From assembly GCA_900756495.1 (NCBI GenBank), contig CAAEKI010000292.1, positions 1-14,078 on the forward strand: DNA of 14,078 nucleotides, read 5' to 3'. Source of the stretch: an uncultured Oscillospiraceae bacterium. Lineage in GTDB: Bacteria > Bacillota > Clostridia > Oscillospirales > Oscillospiraceae. Positions 6,975-13,001 of this stretch are shown in pieces (positions within the stretch are counted from its first letter, which is position 1; each line of letters starts with the position of its first letter). The translations under genes and the position numbers were made by a program. The notes under the pieces were generated by a model. The model searched no databases. It was not told the origin of the DNA and saw only the letters and a program-made list of their open reading frames with translations.

Positions 6975-8462
6975 CTATAAGCGCTGAATGTAGTCAGAAG
7001 CGCAATTTGCGGCCACCCGGCCGGAATGGCAGTTGTTTGCATTGCAGGAGGCAGGGACGCTGATGGTGTAGGTCTCGCGGTAGAGCTCACAGCCGTCGGT
7101 TCCGATAGCGTAGAGTCCGGGGATGACTTCGTCCTCGGTGTTCAACACCTCCATCCTGATATTGGTATGGATACCGCCTATCGAACACATATAGGCGATA
7201 TTATGACGAAAGATGTAGTAGGGCGCCCGCACCAGCGGGGTCATATACTTGAGGGACTTGCCGAAATCCTTGTCCTCACCGACAACGCAGTAGCCGTTGT
7301 AGGTCTCCAGTGTGGCGGCCAGTGTCCCGGGATCCAGCCCCATGGCCCCGGCACATTCCGCAATGGTGTCGCACACAGCAATGTCAGGCCCCTTGTAGGC
7401 CGACACATCCGCCAGAATCGTAGCCTTCAGCCCCGGAATCATGGCTTCTACGGCATCCAGGCCGTCGCAGTCAATGATGGTGTAGGATTCTCGTTGCTGC
7501 TCTACGGCGTTGGTCTGGCAGCCGCTGGTCTCCAGCGCACAGTCCTCCCGGGCAAAGCGAACGGCATCTTGATTCACCCACATGGCCGGACTCTCACAGG
7601 TGAGGAACTGCAGAATGGTGTCTCCTAGAGGGGCCAGCCCCTTGGTTCCCACGCCGCAGAGGAAACAGCACTTCTGGCTGATATCCCGGGCGCCGACCTC
7701 CACCGCCATGTTCAGGCCGTCGCCCATGTGACCAGGGCCGCCGGCATACTCAATGCGCCTGCGATCCTTGCCACGCGCCGCCAGCATATCCAGATTTCCG
7801 GCGTAGCCGCCGCTGGCCAGAATGACGGCCCCGCAGCGGATCTCCAGCGTACTGCCGTCCTTGCGGTCGGCCACGATGCCGGCCACACGGCCGCCCTCCA
7901 TGATCAGCCTGCGCCCCCGTGTGTTCAGGAGGAACTGGGCCCCCTGCTCCACTGCCTTGTCGTGGAGGGCCTTGGAGAAGCCGTGGCCCCGTTTGCCGGA
8001 GAACCAGTGGAAGGCCGGAATGTGTCCGAAGGCGTTGTACCGATCCACCACGCCGCTGAAGGGAACACCGTTGTCCATCAGCCACTGGAGGTTTTCCGCG
8101 GAGTGGTCGTACATATCCTTCCAGAAAGTCGCGTCAATACGATAGTTGAAGAAGGACGCCTCTTTGGCGAAGAGATCCTTAAAGCTGATGTCAATGCCAG
8201 CCGCCTTCTGCATATCGGAGCCGCAGGCAAACATGCCCTCGGTCATCAGGCCGTTGCCGCCGATGAATCCGTTAACCTCCAGCACCAAAACCCTGCCGCC
8301 GTTGGCGCTGGCCTGCACCGCGGCGCATAGACCGGACGCGCCGGCGCCTACAATGACAATGTCCGCATCCATCAAGCGGCGCCGATCCTCAAATGCTTCC
8401 ACGGGGGACGGTACCGCCCCAGCGGGTCTAGCGCCGCTGCAAAAACCTTTCTTTTCCAACAT
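6975..8462 (-). CDS. FAD-dependent oxidoreductase, fumarate reductase / ketosteroid dehydrogenase-like flavoprotein
   Basis: A 495-residue protein with a GAGASG dinucleotide-binding motif at 39-44, an acidic residue closing the second strand near 62, ASGGYAGN at 216-223, GGPGHMGDG at 241-249, GGIHTN at 429-434 and PGLYAIGTDG at 448-457. This is the flavoprotein family of soluble fumarate reductase, 3-ketosteroid dehydrogenase and tetrahydrodaidzein reductase. It lacks an FMN-attachment domain and a Tat or Sec signal, so it should be cytosolic. The fumarate-binding His and Arg of the usual HHTMGG and NRLGGN motifs are absent: here the segments read CSIGGI and NANNCHSGR. Fumarate is therefore an unlikely substrate. 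AGGAGG seven bases before the ATG at 8462 supports a 30-residue N-terminal extension ahead of the usual start MDADIVIV. A promoter-like region precedes it, so it may open a second transcript. Confidence 0.92.
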   Translation of the reverse strand: MLEKKGFCSGARPAGAVPSPVEAFEDRRRLMDADIVIVGAGASGLCAAVQASANGGRVLVLEVNGFIGGNGLMTEGMFACGSDMQKAAGIDISFKDLFAKEASFFNYRIDATFWKDMYDHSAENLQWLMDNGVPFSGVVDRYNAFGHIPAFHWFSGKRGHGFSKALHDKAVEQGAQFLLNTRGRRLIMEGGRVAGIVADRKDGSTLEIRCGAVILASGGYAGNLDMLAARGKDRRRIEYAGGPGHMGDGLNMAVEVGARDISQKCCFLCGVGTKGLAPLGDTILQFLTCESPAMWVNQDAVRFAREDCALETSGCQTNAVEQQRESYTIIDCDGLDAVEAMIPGLKATILADVSAYKGPDIAVCDTIAECAGAMGLDPGTLAATLETYNGYCVVGEDKDFGKSLKYMTPLVRAPYYIFRHNIAYMCSIGGIHTNIRMEVLNTEDEVIPGLYAIGTDGCELYRETYTISVPASCNANNCHSGRVAANCASDYIQRL

Positions 8463-8469
8463 CTTTTCC

Positions 8470-8475
8470 CCTCCT
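8470..8475 (-). promoter_or_regulatory. Ribosome-binding site supporting the extended flavoprotein start
   Basis: Consensus AGGAGG, seven bases before the ATG at 8462. The internal ATG at residue 31, where the family domain begins, has only a distant GAGG, so the 30-residue extension is probably translated. Confidence 0.7.
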
Positions 8476-8501
8476 ATCTGCCGTTCCGTTTTCCTACCTT
8501 T

Positions 8502-8530
8502 AATGTAATGAAAGATATCTACAAAGTAAA
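8502..8530 (-). promoter_or_regulatory. Candidate promoter of the flavoprotein transcript
   Basis: On the minus strand TTTACT (8525-8530) and TACATT (8502-8507) are separated by exactly 17 bases, each matching four of six consensus positions. The surrounding DNA is AT-rich, unlike the flanking genes, and follows a terminator. An alternative pair is TTGACG at 8567-8572 with CATAGT at 8545-8550, spacing 16. Either would give a leader containing the strong ribosome site. Confidence 0.35.
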
Positions 8531-8540
8531 CCAGTTGTTA

Positions 8541-8553
8541 GTACACTATGTAC
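8541..8553. promoter_or_regulatory. Dyad, possible LysR operator
   Basis: GTACA and TGTAC arms flank a three-base centre, with further GTT and AAC arms offset by one base. It lies just upstream of the better candidate promoter, about 45-60 bases before the predicted start, where LysR-type activators commonly bind. The half AGTACACT recurs upstream of the lysR gene. Confidence 0.35.
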
Positions 8554-8598
8554 AACCATTACTCATCGTCAAATTGCCTAAATTGGTTGAATGAAACA

Positions 8599-8635
8599 CA
8601 TGTGGGGCACTGCCGCTACGGCAGCGCCCCACATG
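8599..8635 (-). terminator. Hairpin after the transporter gene
   Basis: Ten pairs (8599-8608 with 8626-8635), an A-C mismatch and six more pairs around a CTA loop form a long stem 13 bases past the transporter stop. The following minus-strand sequence is only moderately U-rich. It probably ends the SDR-transporter transcript, or most of it. Confidence 0.65.
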
Positions 8636-8648
8636 ATATTTGCGTTGC

Positions 8649-10076
8649 TCAGGCAAACCAGCCCAAGGTGGGATAACCGATGACGATCAGGAGAATGAAG
8701 AGAATCAGCATATACAGAGCGCCCTGTTTGATGAAGTCTTTCTTCCGGACCCAGCCCGTCTCGCATTGACCGTACGCCAGGGCGGCGTTGGCAGAGGCAG
8801 AGGGCAGCAGGATGCCAAACTCGCCGGCATGGGTGATCATGACCAGCAGGGCAATGCCGCTGTAAGCCAGCTTGTCGTTCATCATGCTGATGACGGCGGT
8901 CAGAACCACGCCGACTACCATGCCGTCCAGGAAGTTAGTGCCCAAGATGGCGATGAGGATGAGCACCGCATAGCAGGCTAAGGGGCCCATGTTGGTAATA
9001 GGAGAGATGATGTTGGTGAAGAACGCTGCAATACCCAGGGACTGGTCGGTCAGGCAGCTGCAGAGCACCATCAGGGCAGCCACCATGGCGATGATGGACC
9101 AGAACACGTGTTTGGAGAAGATCTCCTGGAAGCTGACGAAGGGCGTGCCGTCCTTGTTGCGGAGGGCCATGGCGATAAAGAGCACCGCGAAGCAGGCACC
9201 GATGGTGCCGAAGCCGCCGATAAAAGCGCCCATGGGGATAAAGGAGGGCAAGAGCACCAGGATTACGAAGATGACCAACAGAACCAGGGCGATCTTCTGG
9301 CTCTTCTCAAACTTGGGGGCCTCCTCGGCCTTGTAGTTGAGCAGTGGGGCGACGTCAGGTCGGAAGATGAAACGCATGACCAGAGTCTGAATCAGGGCCA
9401 AGCCTATGCAGAGGAGGAGGGAAGTAATCACGTAGGCACCTACATTGTAGGTGGTATCGCCGCCGGCGGCGGCGTAGACGCCCAAGTTGGTAGCCCAGAC
9501 CATGCTGAAGGGCATGGCAGTGGTAATGAGACCGCTGAGTCCGGCGATGCCGATGATCATCATGGCGGGCCATTTATCAGTCTTCTTGAAGCCCACGGAC
9601 TCAGCGATGTTGATAACGACGGCCCAGAGGACGATCTCAACGGGCATGGGGGTGATGAACAGGGAGGGAATCAGGCAGGCCATCAGCAACAGGAAGGTAA
9701 GCCGCCAGGGATGTCCGTTGGCCCACTTGGCGCTGGCAATCTTCTGGGCCAGAATCCTGGCCAGGCCGGTCTGCTGCATGATGCCGCCCACGACCAGCAG
9801 GCCCAGGAGCATGGGCACCACGAAGTTGCCGCAGGCCGAGACAATGGCGTCCTGCGCCGTAGTGTAGCCGGTGAGGGCCAAGAAGAACATACCGCCAATG
9901 GCCGGGAAGGCGGCGTCCTGCATCGCGACGATGCCGTAGATAACCGCGATGAGGATACCCAGGATCTTCATGCCAGTGTCAGTCATGGGAGCGAGGGGAG
10001 GCGCTACCCAGAAGACGAGGATGATCACAAGCGAGATGATGCTGTGGATAATATGCTTCTTTGTGAGCGCATGCAT
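8649..10076 (-). CDS. SLC13/DASS-type (ion transporter superfamily) organic anion permease
   Basis: A 475-residue, highly hydrophobic protein with roughly a dozen membrane segments arranged in two halves with re-entrant-looking loops. Family members in the ion transporter superfamily move dicarboxylates, citrate, sulfate or related anions with sodium. A Ser/Asn-rich LLPSASANAALAYG near residue 425 resembles the second substrate/ion-binding hairpin of the DASS group. I chose the ATG at 10076 because AGGAG at 10086-10090 is nine bases upstream; the in-frame ATG at 10085 directly abuts that site and is unlikely to be used. It follows the SDR gene with a 94-bp gap that contains a small hairpin. 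As the only transporter in the locus it is the likely uptake system, which hints at an anionic substrate. The exact family within the superfamily is less certain than the transporter role. Confidence 0.85.
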   Translation of the reverse strand: MHALTKKHIIHSIISLVIILVFWVAPPLAPMTDTGMKILGILIAVIYGIVAMQDAAFPAIGGMFFLALTGYTTAQDAIVSACGNFVVPMLLGLLVVGGIMQQTGLARILAQKIASAKWANGHPWRLTFLLLMACLIPSLFITPMPVEIVLWAVVINIAESVGFKKTDKWPAMMIIGIAGLSGLITTAMPFSMVWATNLGVYAAAGGDTTYNVGAYVITSLLLCIGLALIQTLVMRFIFRPDVAPLLNYKAEEAPKFEKSQKIALVLLVIFVILVLLPSFIPMGAFIGGFGTIGACFAVLFIAMALRNKDGTPFVSFQEIFSKHVFWSIIAMVAALMVLCSCLTDQSLGIAAFFTNIISPITNMGPLACYAVLILIAILGTNFLDGMVVGVVLTAVISMMNDKLAYSGIALLVMITHAGEFGILLPSASANAALAYGQCETGWVRKKDFIKQGALYMLILFILLIVIGYPTLGWFA

Positions 10077-10085
10077 GACATTCAT

Positions 10086-10090
10086 CTCCT
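10086..10090 (-). promoter_or_regulatory. Ribosome-binding site fixing the transporter start
   Basis: AGGAG abuts the first ATG at 10085 (zero spacing) but lies nine bases before the ATG at 10076, so the latter should be the start. Confidence 0.65.
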
Positions 10091-10141
10091 ATCTCTATCT
10101 CTCTTTTCAAATTTTGCTTTTGGAACAAAATGTACTGCCAG

Positions 10142-10162
10142 CTCCCGGATATCTCCGGGGAG
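10142..10162 (-). promoter_or_regulatory. Small hairpin between SDR and transporter genes
   Basis: CTCCCGGA pairs with TCCGGGGAG with one bulged base and a TATC loop, nine bases past the SDR stop. There is no immediate U-tract, so it is perhaps a processing or attenuation point within the transcript. Confidence 0.3.
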
Positions 10163-10170
10163 AGACGGCT

Positions 10171-10980
10171 TTACTGTACAGCCAGCAGGCCGCCATCCAA
10201 GTTGTAATGCACGCCAGTGATCTGCACGCCGGCTGGGGAACTAAGGTAGACGCACAGGGCGCCGATTTCCAGAGGCTCGCCAAAGCGGTGGCAGGGCAGA
10301 CCGCCGGTGATCTCTTCCAGCACTTCTGGAGGGAGATCTTTGTCCAGCGCGGAGTGGATGGGGCCGGGCCGAATGCTGTTGACCCGGATGCCCTCATCCC
10401 CCAGGCAGATGGCCAGATACTTGGTGAAGATATCCACGCCGGCTTTGGAGACATTGTAGGGGGCGTTGTGATGGGTCTTACTGTGGCCCACAAAGACGGC
10501 ACCGCAGGAGCTGATGTTGATGATTTCGCCACCCTTGCCCGCCTCCACCATCTTGGGAGCAATCTCATAGATCATATGAGCGGTGCCATGGAGGTTAATG
10601 TTGATGACCCGGTGCCACTCGTCCAGTCCCTTGTCGCTGAGGAAGGGCTGAGTAGTACCCACACCGGCGTTGTTCACCAGGACATCCACGTGGTCGAAGA
10701 ACTCAAAAACACCGGCACAGGCGGTCTTGACATTCTCATGATCGGCGATGTTGCAAGCAAAGCAGGTATGTCGTCCGCCGAAGGACTTCAGTTCCTCGCA
10801 GACCGCTTGGGCTGCGGTCAAGTTGATATCAAAGATAATCACATTAGCACCGCTCTCGGCAAACGCTTTGGCGATTCCACGTCCAATTCCGCTGCCGCCT
10901 CCAGTAACGACAACGTTTTTTCCCTTGACACTGAAGGCATTCTGCATACTGGTGAGCGGCGCAGTCAATAAGTAATCCAT
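10171..10980 (-). CDS. Short-chain dehydrogenase/reductase (SDR), classical type
   Basis: A 269-residue cytosolic NAD(P)-dependent alcohol dehydrogenase/ketone reductase. It has the classical set: TGGGSGIG cofactor motif at 26-33, NNAG at 103-106, structural Asn129, catalytic Ser near 157 in NISSCGAVF and Tyr175-x3-Lys179. Asp51 closing the second strand favours NAD(H) over NADP(H). PGPIHS after the sixth strand and the C-terminal GVHYNLDGG are typical of 250-residue oligomeric SDRs such as hydroxysteroid dehydrogenases and glucose 1-dehydrogenase-like enzymes. It is the first gene of the minus-strand locus and divergent from lysR. The ribosome site is not ideal: AAAGGA lies about 12 bases before the ATG at 10980, and the internal ATG at residue 12 has none. 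The substrate cannot be read from sequence. Confidence 0.92.
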   Translation of the reverse strand: MDYLLTAPLTSMQNAFSVKGKNVVVTGGGSGIGRGIAKAFAESGANVIIFDINLTAAQAVCEELKSFGGRHTCFACNIADHENVKTACAGVFEFFDHVDVLVNNAGVGTTQPFLSDKGLDEWHRVININLHGTAHMIYEIAPKMVEAGKGGEIINISSCGAVFVGHSKTHHNAPYNVSKAGVDIFTKYLAICLGDEGIRVNSIRPGPIHSALDKDLPPEVLEEITGGLPCHRFGEPLEIGALCVYLSSPAGVQITGVHYNLDGGLLAVQ

Positions 10981-11087
10981 CCTTCATATCCGTCCTTTCA
11001 TTGATATAAGTCAGTAGGCTCTGCCCTAATGGATCGACAATATTAGGAACACCTCTGAACTTATCCCGCTATATGGGGCACGATCTG

Positions 11088-11099
11088 CTCAACGTTGAG
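11088..11099. promoter_or_regulatory. Perfect 12-bp palindrome
   Basis: CTCAACGTTGAG is fully self-complementary and lies 108 bases upstream of the SDR start. It is a possible protein-binding site; it does not match the other dyads of the locus. Confidence 0.3.
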
Positions 11100-11181
11100 A
11101 ACACAGGTAAGCTAGCCGGCTGTTCTACTTTTAAGATACCTGCTCTATGGCCTTATTTCAAACAGAAAGTGTTACAAGATC

Positions 11182-11198
11182 TACAAATCTCATTTGTA
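11182..11198. promoter_or_regulatory. 17-bp dyad, candidate LysR-type operator
   Basis: TACAAA and TTTGTA are perfect arms around a five-base centre, of the general size and AT-rich character of LysR-type sites. It lies near the middle of the divergent spacer, about 190-200 bases from both start codons. Confidence 0.35.
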
Positions 11199-11370
11199 CT
11201 TGTGGCCACCTTCTGTGCAAACAGTCGATGCGGAGCGGGGTTAAGGCTGGTGCAGTACGCGGTGCCGGGGGTATCAGGCCTCAGTAAATTAGTAAAAATC
11301 CTTCTTGTAAAACAGTACACTTGTGTGATATCCTATGTGTGGTCAAATTGTGCACACCTTACAGTCAGAG

Positions 11371-11377
11371 AGGGAGG
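11371..11377 (+). promoter_or_regulatory. Ribosome-binding site fixing the lysR start
   Basis: AGGGAGG lies seven bases before the GTG at 11385, which begins the canonical LysR N-terminus (M/V-E-L-R-Q-L-E-Y-F). Confidence 0.75.
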
Positions 11378-11384
11378 GCGTCTT

Positions 11385-12266
11385 GTGGAATTACGACAGT
11401 TGGAGTATTTTATTGTGGTTTGCCAGGAGTTGAATTTCGTCCATGCTTCTCAAAAAATATCGATTTCACAACAAGCTCTGAGTAAATCTATTCAAACGTT
11501 GGAGGATGAGCTTGGTGTCCCTCTTTTTAAACGACTTCCTCGGGTTTTGGAGCTTACCAAGTATGGGGAAATATTGCTTGAAAATGTGCAAAATGTACTT
11601 TCTATTCTGCGCAGTACGGTTAGACAGATTGATCAACTAAAGCAAAATGAAAGGAGTCTTCTCCGCTTTGCCTTTACGGATGGAATAGAGGATTATCAAA
11701 AGTTAAGCGGATTTATGACGATGTATCCTGAGTATCAGCTATCCTCTGTGGCTATGACAGATAGAGAAATTGAAAAAAATTTGCTGTCCGGCCAAATTGA
11801 TTTTGCCATTTCCAGTGCAATCGGTACGAATCAAGCGTTGAACTATAAGGTGTTACACTCCTATAGAGCCTTTCTGATTGTCAATAAAAAGCACCCATTA
11901 AGCCGGATGCAAACACTACAAATCTCTGATTTGCGGGATCAAAGCTTTATATTTGCGCCAAGTGACTATAATGTTGGAACATATTTTTATGAACTGTGCA
12001 GAAAGGCGGGATTTGTACCGCGGATTATGCACCATACGGGTAATTTGAATTATATTGTACAGCTTATCTCGACTCAGCAGGACGTATTCCTATGTCCGGA
12101 GACCATACAACCTTATTTTAAACACACAGACCTACAATCAATACCACTGGAGACCGACCAGGCAATTTTCTCAGTATGCTTTGTGACCCGTAAAGGGATA
12201 GCGCTACCGAGAAGTATTAGTCTTTTTGAAGAATTTTACGTAGATCTGTTTAAAGAGAACGGTTAA
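11385..12266 (+). CDS. LysR-family transcriptional regulator
   Basis: A 293-residue protein from a GTG start, normal length for the family. The winged helix-turn-helix spans about residues 1-60: ELRQLEYFIVV, then ASQKISISQQALSKSIQTLE and ELGVPLFKR. A linker helix and a periplasmic-binding-protein-like effector domain (about 90-290) follow, with LLSGQIDFAI and HPLSRM as typical landmarks. It probably binds the divergent spacer and controls the SDR-led locus, responding to the pathway substrate or an intermediate, and may repress itself. The gene is clearly AT-richer (about 40-45% GC by eye) than the catabolic genes, with many AAA, TTT and ATA codons, so it may have a different origin. No strong terminator follows; weak stems are at 12276-12329 and 12333-12352. 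Confidence 0.95.
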   Translation: MELRQLEYFIVVCQELNFVHASQKISISQQALSKSIQTLEDELGVPLFKRLPRVLELTKYGEILLENVQNVLSILRSTVRQIDQLKQNERSLLRFAFTDGIEDYQKLSGFMTMYPEYQLSSVAMTDREIEKNLLSGQIDFAISSAIGTNQALNYKVLHSYRAFLIVNKKHPLSRMQTLQISDLRDQSFIFAPSDYNVGTYFYELCRKAGFVPRIMHHTGNLNYIVQLISTQQDVFLCPETIQPYFKHTDLQSIPLETDQAIFSVCFVTRKGIALPRSISLFEEFYVDLFKENG

Positions 12267-12413
12267 TCTAAAAAACGCAGAATACTGGATTTATTTCAAC
12301 ATATACAAATCTATTAAGGTATATCTGCGGAAACTGAAATCCCTTTTTCAGTATCTATTCCATCAGTTCCGGTCACATATGAACTCTGTTCTCAGGAGGT
12401 GCTTCCGATAAGT

Positions 12414-12458
12414 CACTCCCCTATGAATGCCCTCATGGGGTACAGGCATAGGGTGGTG
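12414..12458 (+). other. Nested hairpin of unknown role
   Basis: CCCTATG (12419-12425) pairs with CATAGGG (12447-12453). CAC/GTG pairs extend outward across two mismatches, and an inner CCC-TCAT-GGG stem (12430-12439) fills the loop. It could be part of a small structured RNA; chance cannot be excluded. Confidence 0.25.
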
Positions 12459-12588
12459 TTACTCCGTTGTGACAATTGCTTGCGCGCTTGAGCAGAAAAG
12501 CAGGAGACATAGTTTTGGAGCCTTTCCGGGATTGCCTTGTGGCAGGAAAACAGACTAATTCGATCGATCCCTGAAAGAGAAGCACACT

Positions 12589-12612
12589 CTTAGATAAAAA
12601 CTCTAATCTAAG
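12589..12612. promoter_or_regulatory. Perfect 7-bp inverted repeat upstream of small ORF
   Basis: CTTAGAT and ATCTAAG arms flank a ten-base AT-rich centre, ending 11 bases before the ATG at 12624. It could be an operator-like site or a weak hairpin. Confidence 0.25.
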
Positions 12613-12623
12613 ATGCATACAGT

Positions 12624-12806
12624 ATGAGAGGCAAATGGGGCGTCGATTTTGTTCTTACCCTGGAGGAGGTGGATTATATACTCAAGGAGCTAAGACCGGG
12701 AGAGCGGCGGCGCATCTTCAAGCTGGTGGGCCGTGGTATCCTGGCCGGGCCCTTGACTGACGGGAACTTTACAAGGAGGGCACACCCAATGGGGCCCGGC
12801 GGCTGA
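12624..12806 (+). CDS. Doubtful 60-residue ORF ending inside a terminator
   Basis: A 60-codon frame, charged and amphipathic in the middle (LTLEEVDYILKELRPGERRR), which I do not recognise. No proper ribosome site precedes the ATG, and its stop lies inside a terminator hairpin. A separate strong ribosome site points to an internal ATG at 12789 that would give only five residues. It may be a real small protein, a fragment of an older gene cut by mobile DNA, or simply transcribed leader. The central part has protein-like composition, which is the only positive evidence. Confidence 0.25.
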   Translation: MRGKWGVDFVLTLEEVDYILKELRPGERRRIFKLVGRGILAGPLTDGNFTRRAHPMGPGG

Positions 12807-12826
12807 GTGCTGCCGGGTCTTCTTTT
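12795..12826 (+). terminator. Rho-independent terminator
   Basis: A nine-pair GC-rich stem (12795-12803 with 12809-12817, one G-U pair), a TGAGT loop and TCTTCTTTT directly after it form a textbook plus-strand terminator. It would block transcription from lysR or the small ORF from entering the IS element. Confidence 0.85.
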
Positions 12827-12933
12827 GTGCCTCCCCCCACCCTCCGAGCGGGAGCAATGGGGGAAAGTGACCGGAGGGGGGCGGTCGATAAGGTAGAATA
12901 AGTTTCGCAAAATGAAAAGTAGATAAAAAGAGA

Positions 12934-13001
12934 CATGGTTTGCAGCCCTCAGGTAGAATGAAGTCGCAACACACCATTCTGAAAGGAGAGAGCAAACCAT
13001 G
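12934..13001 (+). promoter_or_regulatory. Inverted repeat that would hide the transposase start codon
   Basis: CATGGTTTGC (12934-12943) is the exact reverse complement of 12992-13001, which contains the ATG start. An inner six-pair stem (12955-12960 with 12975-12980) ends just before the ribosome site AAAGGAG. In a transcript entering from outside the element, the start would be base-paired. Confidence 0.5.

Larger units (their letters stand above)
10981..11384. promoter_or_regulatory. Divergent SDR/lysR intergenic control region
   Basis: A 404-bp non-coding spacer with AT-rich stretches. It contains two clear dyads, at 11088-11099 and 11182-11198, and an AGTACACT element at 11314-11321. It must hold the promoters for the SDR gene and lysR, but I found no convincing -35/-10 pair for the SDR side. 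For lysR, TTGTAA with TATCCT 18 bases later (about 11305-11334) is a weak candidate. A plus-strand frame is open through this region in line with lysR, but the ribosome site and family start place translation initiation at 11385. Confidence 0.6.
12267..12998. other. 732-bp region without a convincing gene
   Basis: Between lysR and the transposase lie weak stems just after lysR, a nested hairpin at 12414-12458, a 7-bp dyad at 12589-12612, a doubtful 60-codon ORF at 12624-12806 and a strong plus-strand terminator. From about 12890 the sequence becomes AT-rich and belongs to the IS element. I see no RNA gene I recognise. Confidence 0.55.

Noticed and set aside
9108..10220. 370-codon plus-strand frame rich in Gly, Asp, Glu and His
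   Set aside because: Antisense to the transporter; the polar composition is the expected reverse reading of membrane-helix codons.
1454..10980. Naming the locus an equol or bai operon
   Set aside because: Enzyme classes overlap, but other genes do not match and no pathway-specific residues can be confirmed without comparison sequences.
11073..11384. 104-codon N-terminal extension of lysR from an ATG at 11073
   Set aside because: LysR proteins begin at the ELRQLEYF motif, and a good ribosome site precedes the GTG at 11385. The upstream translation has no domain and crosses the control region.
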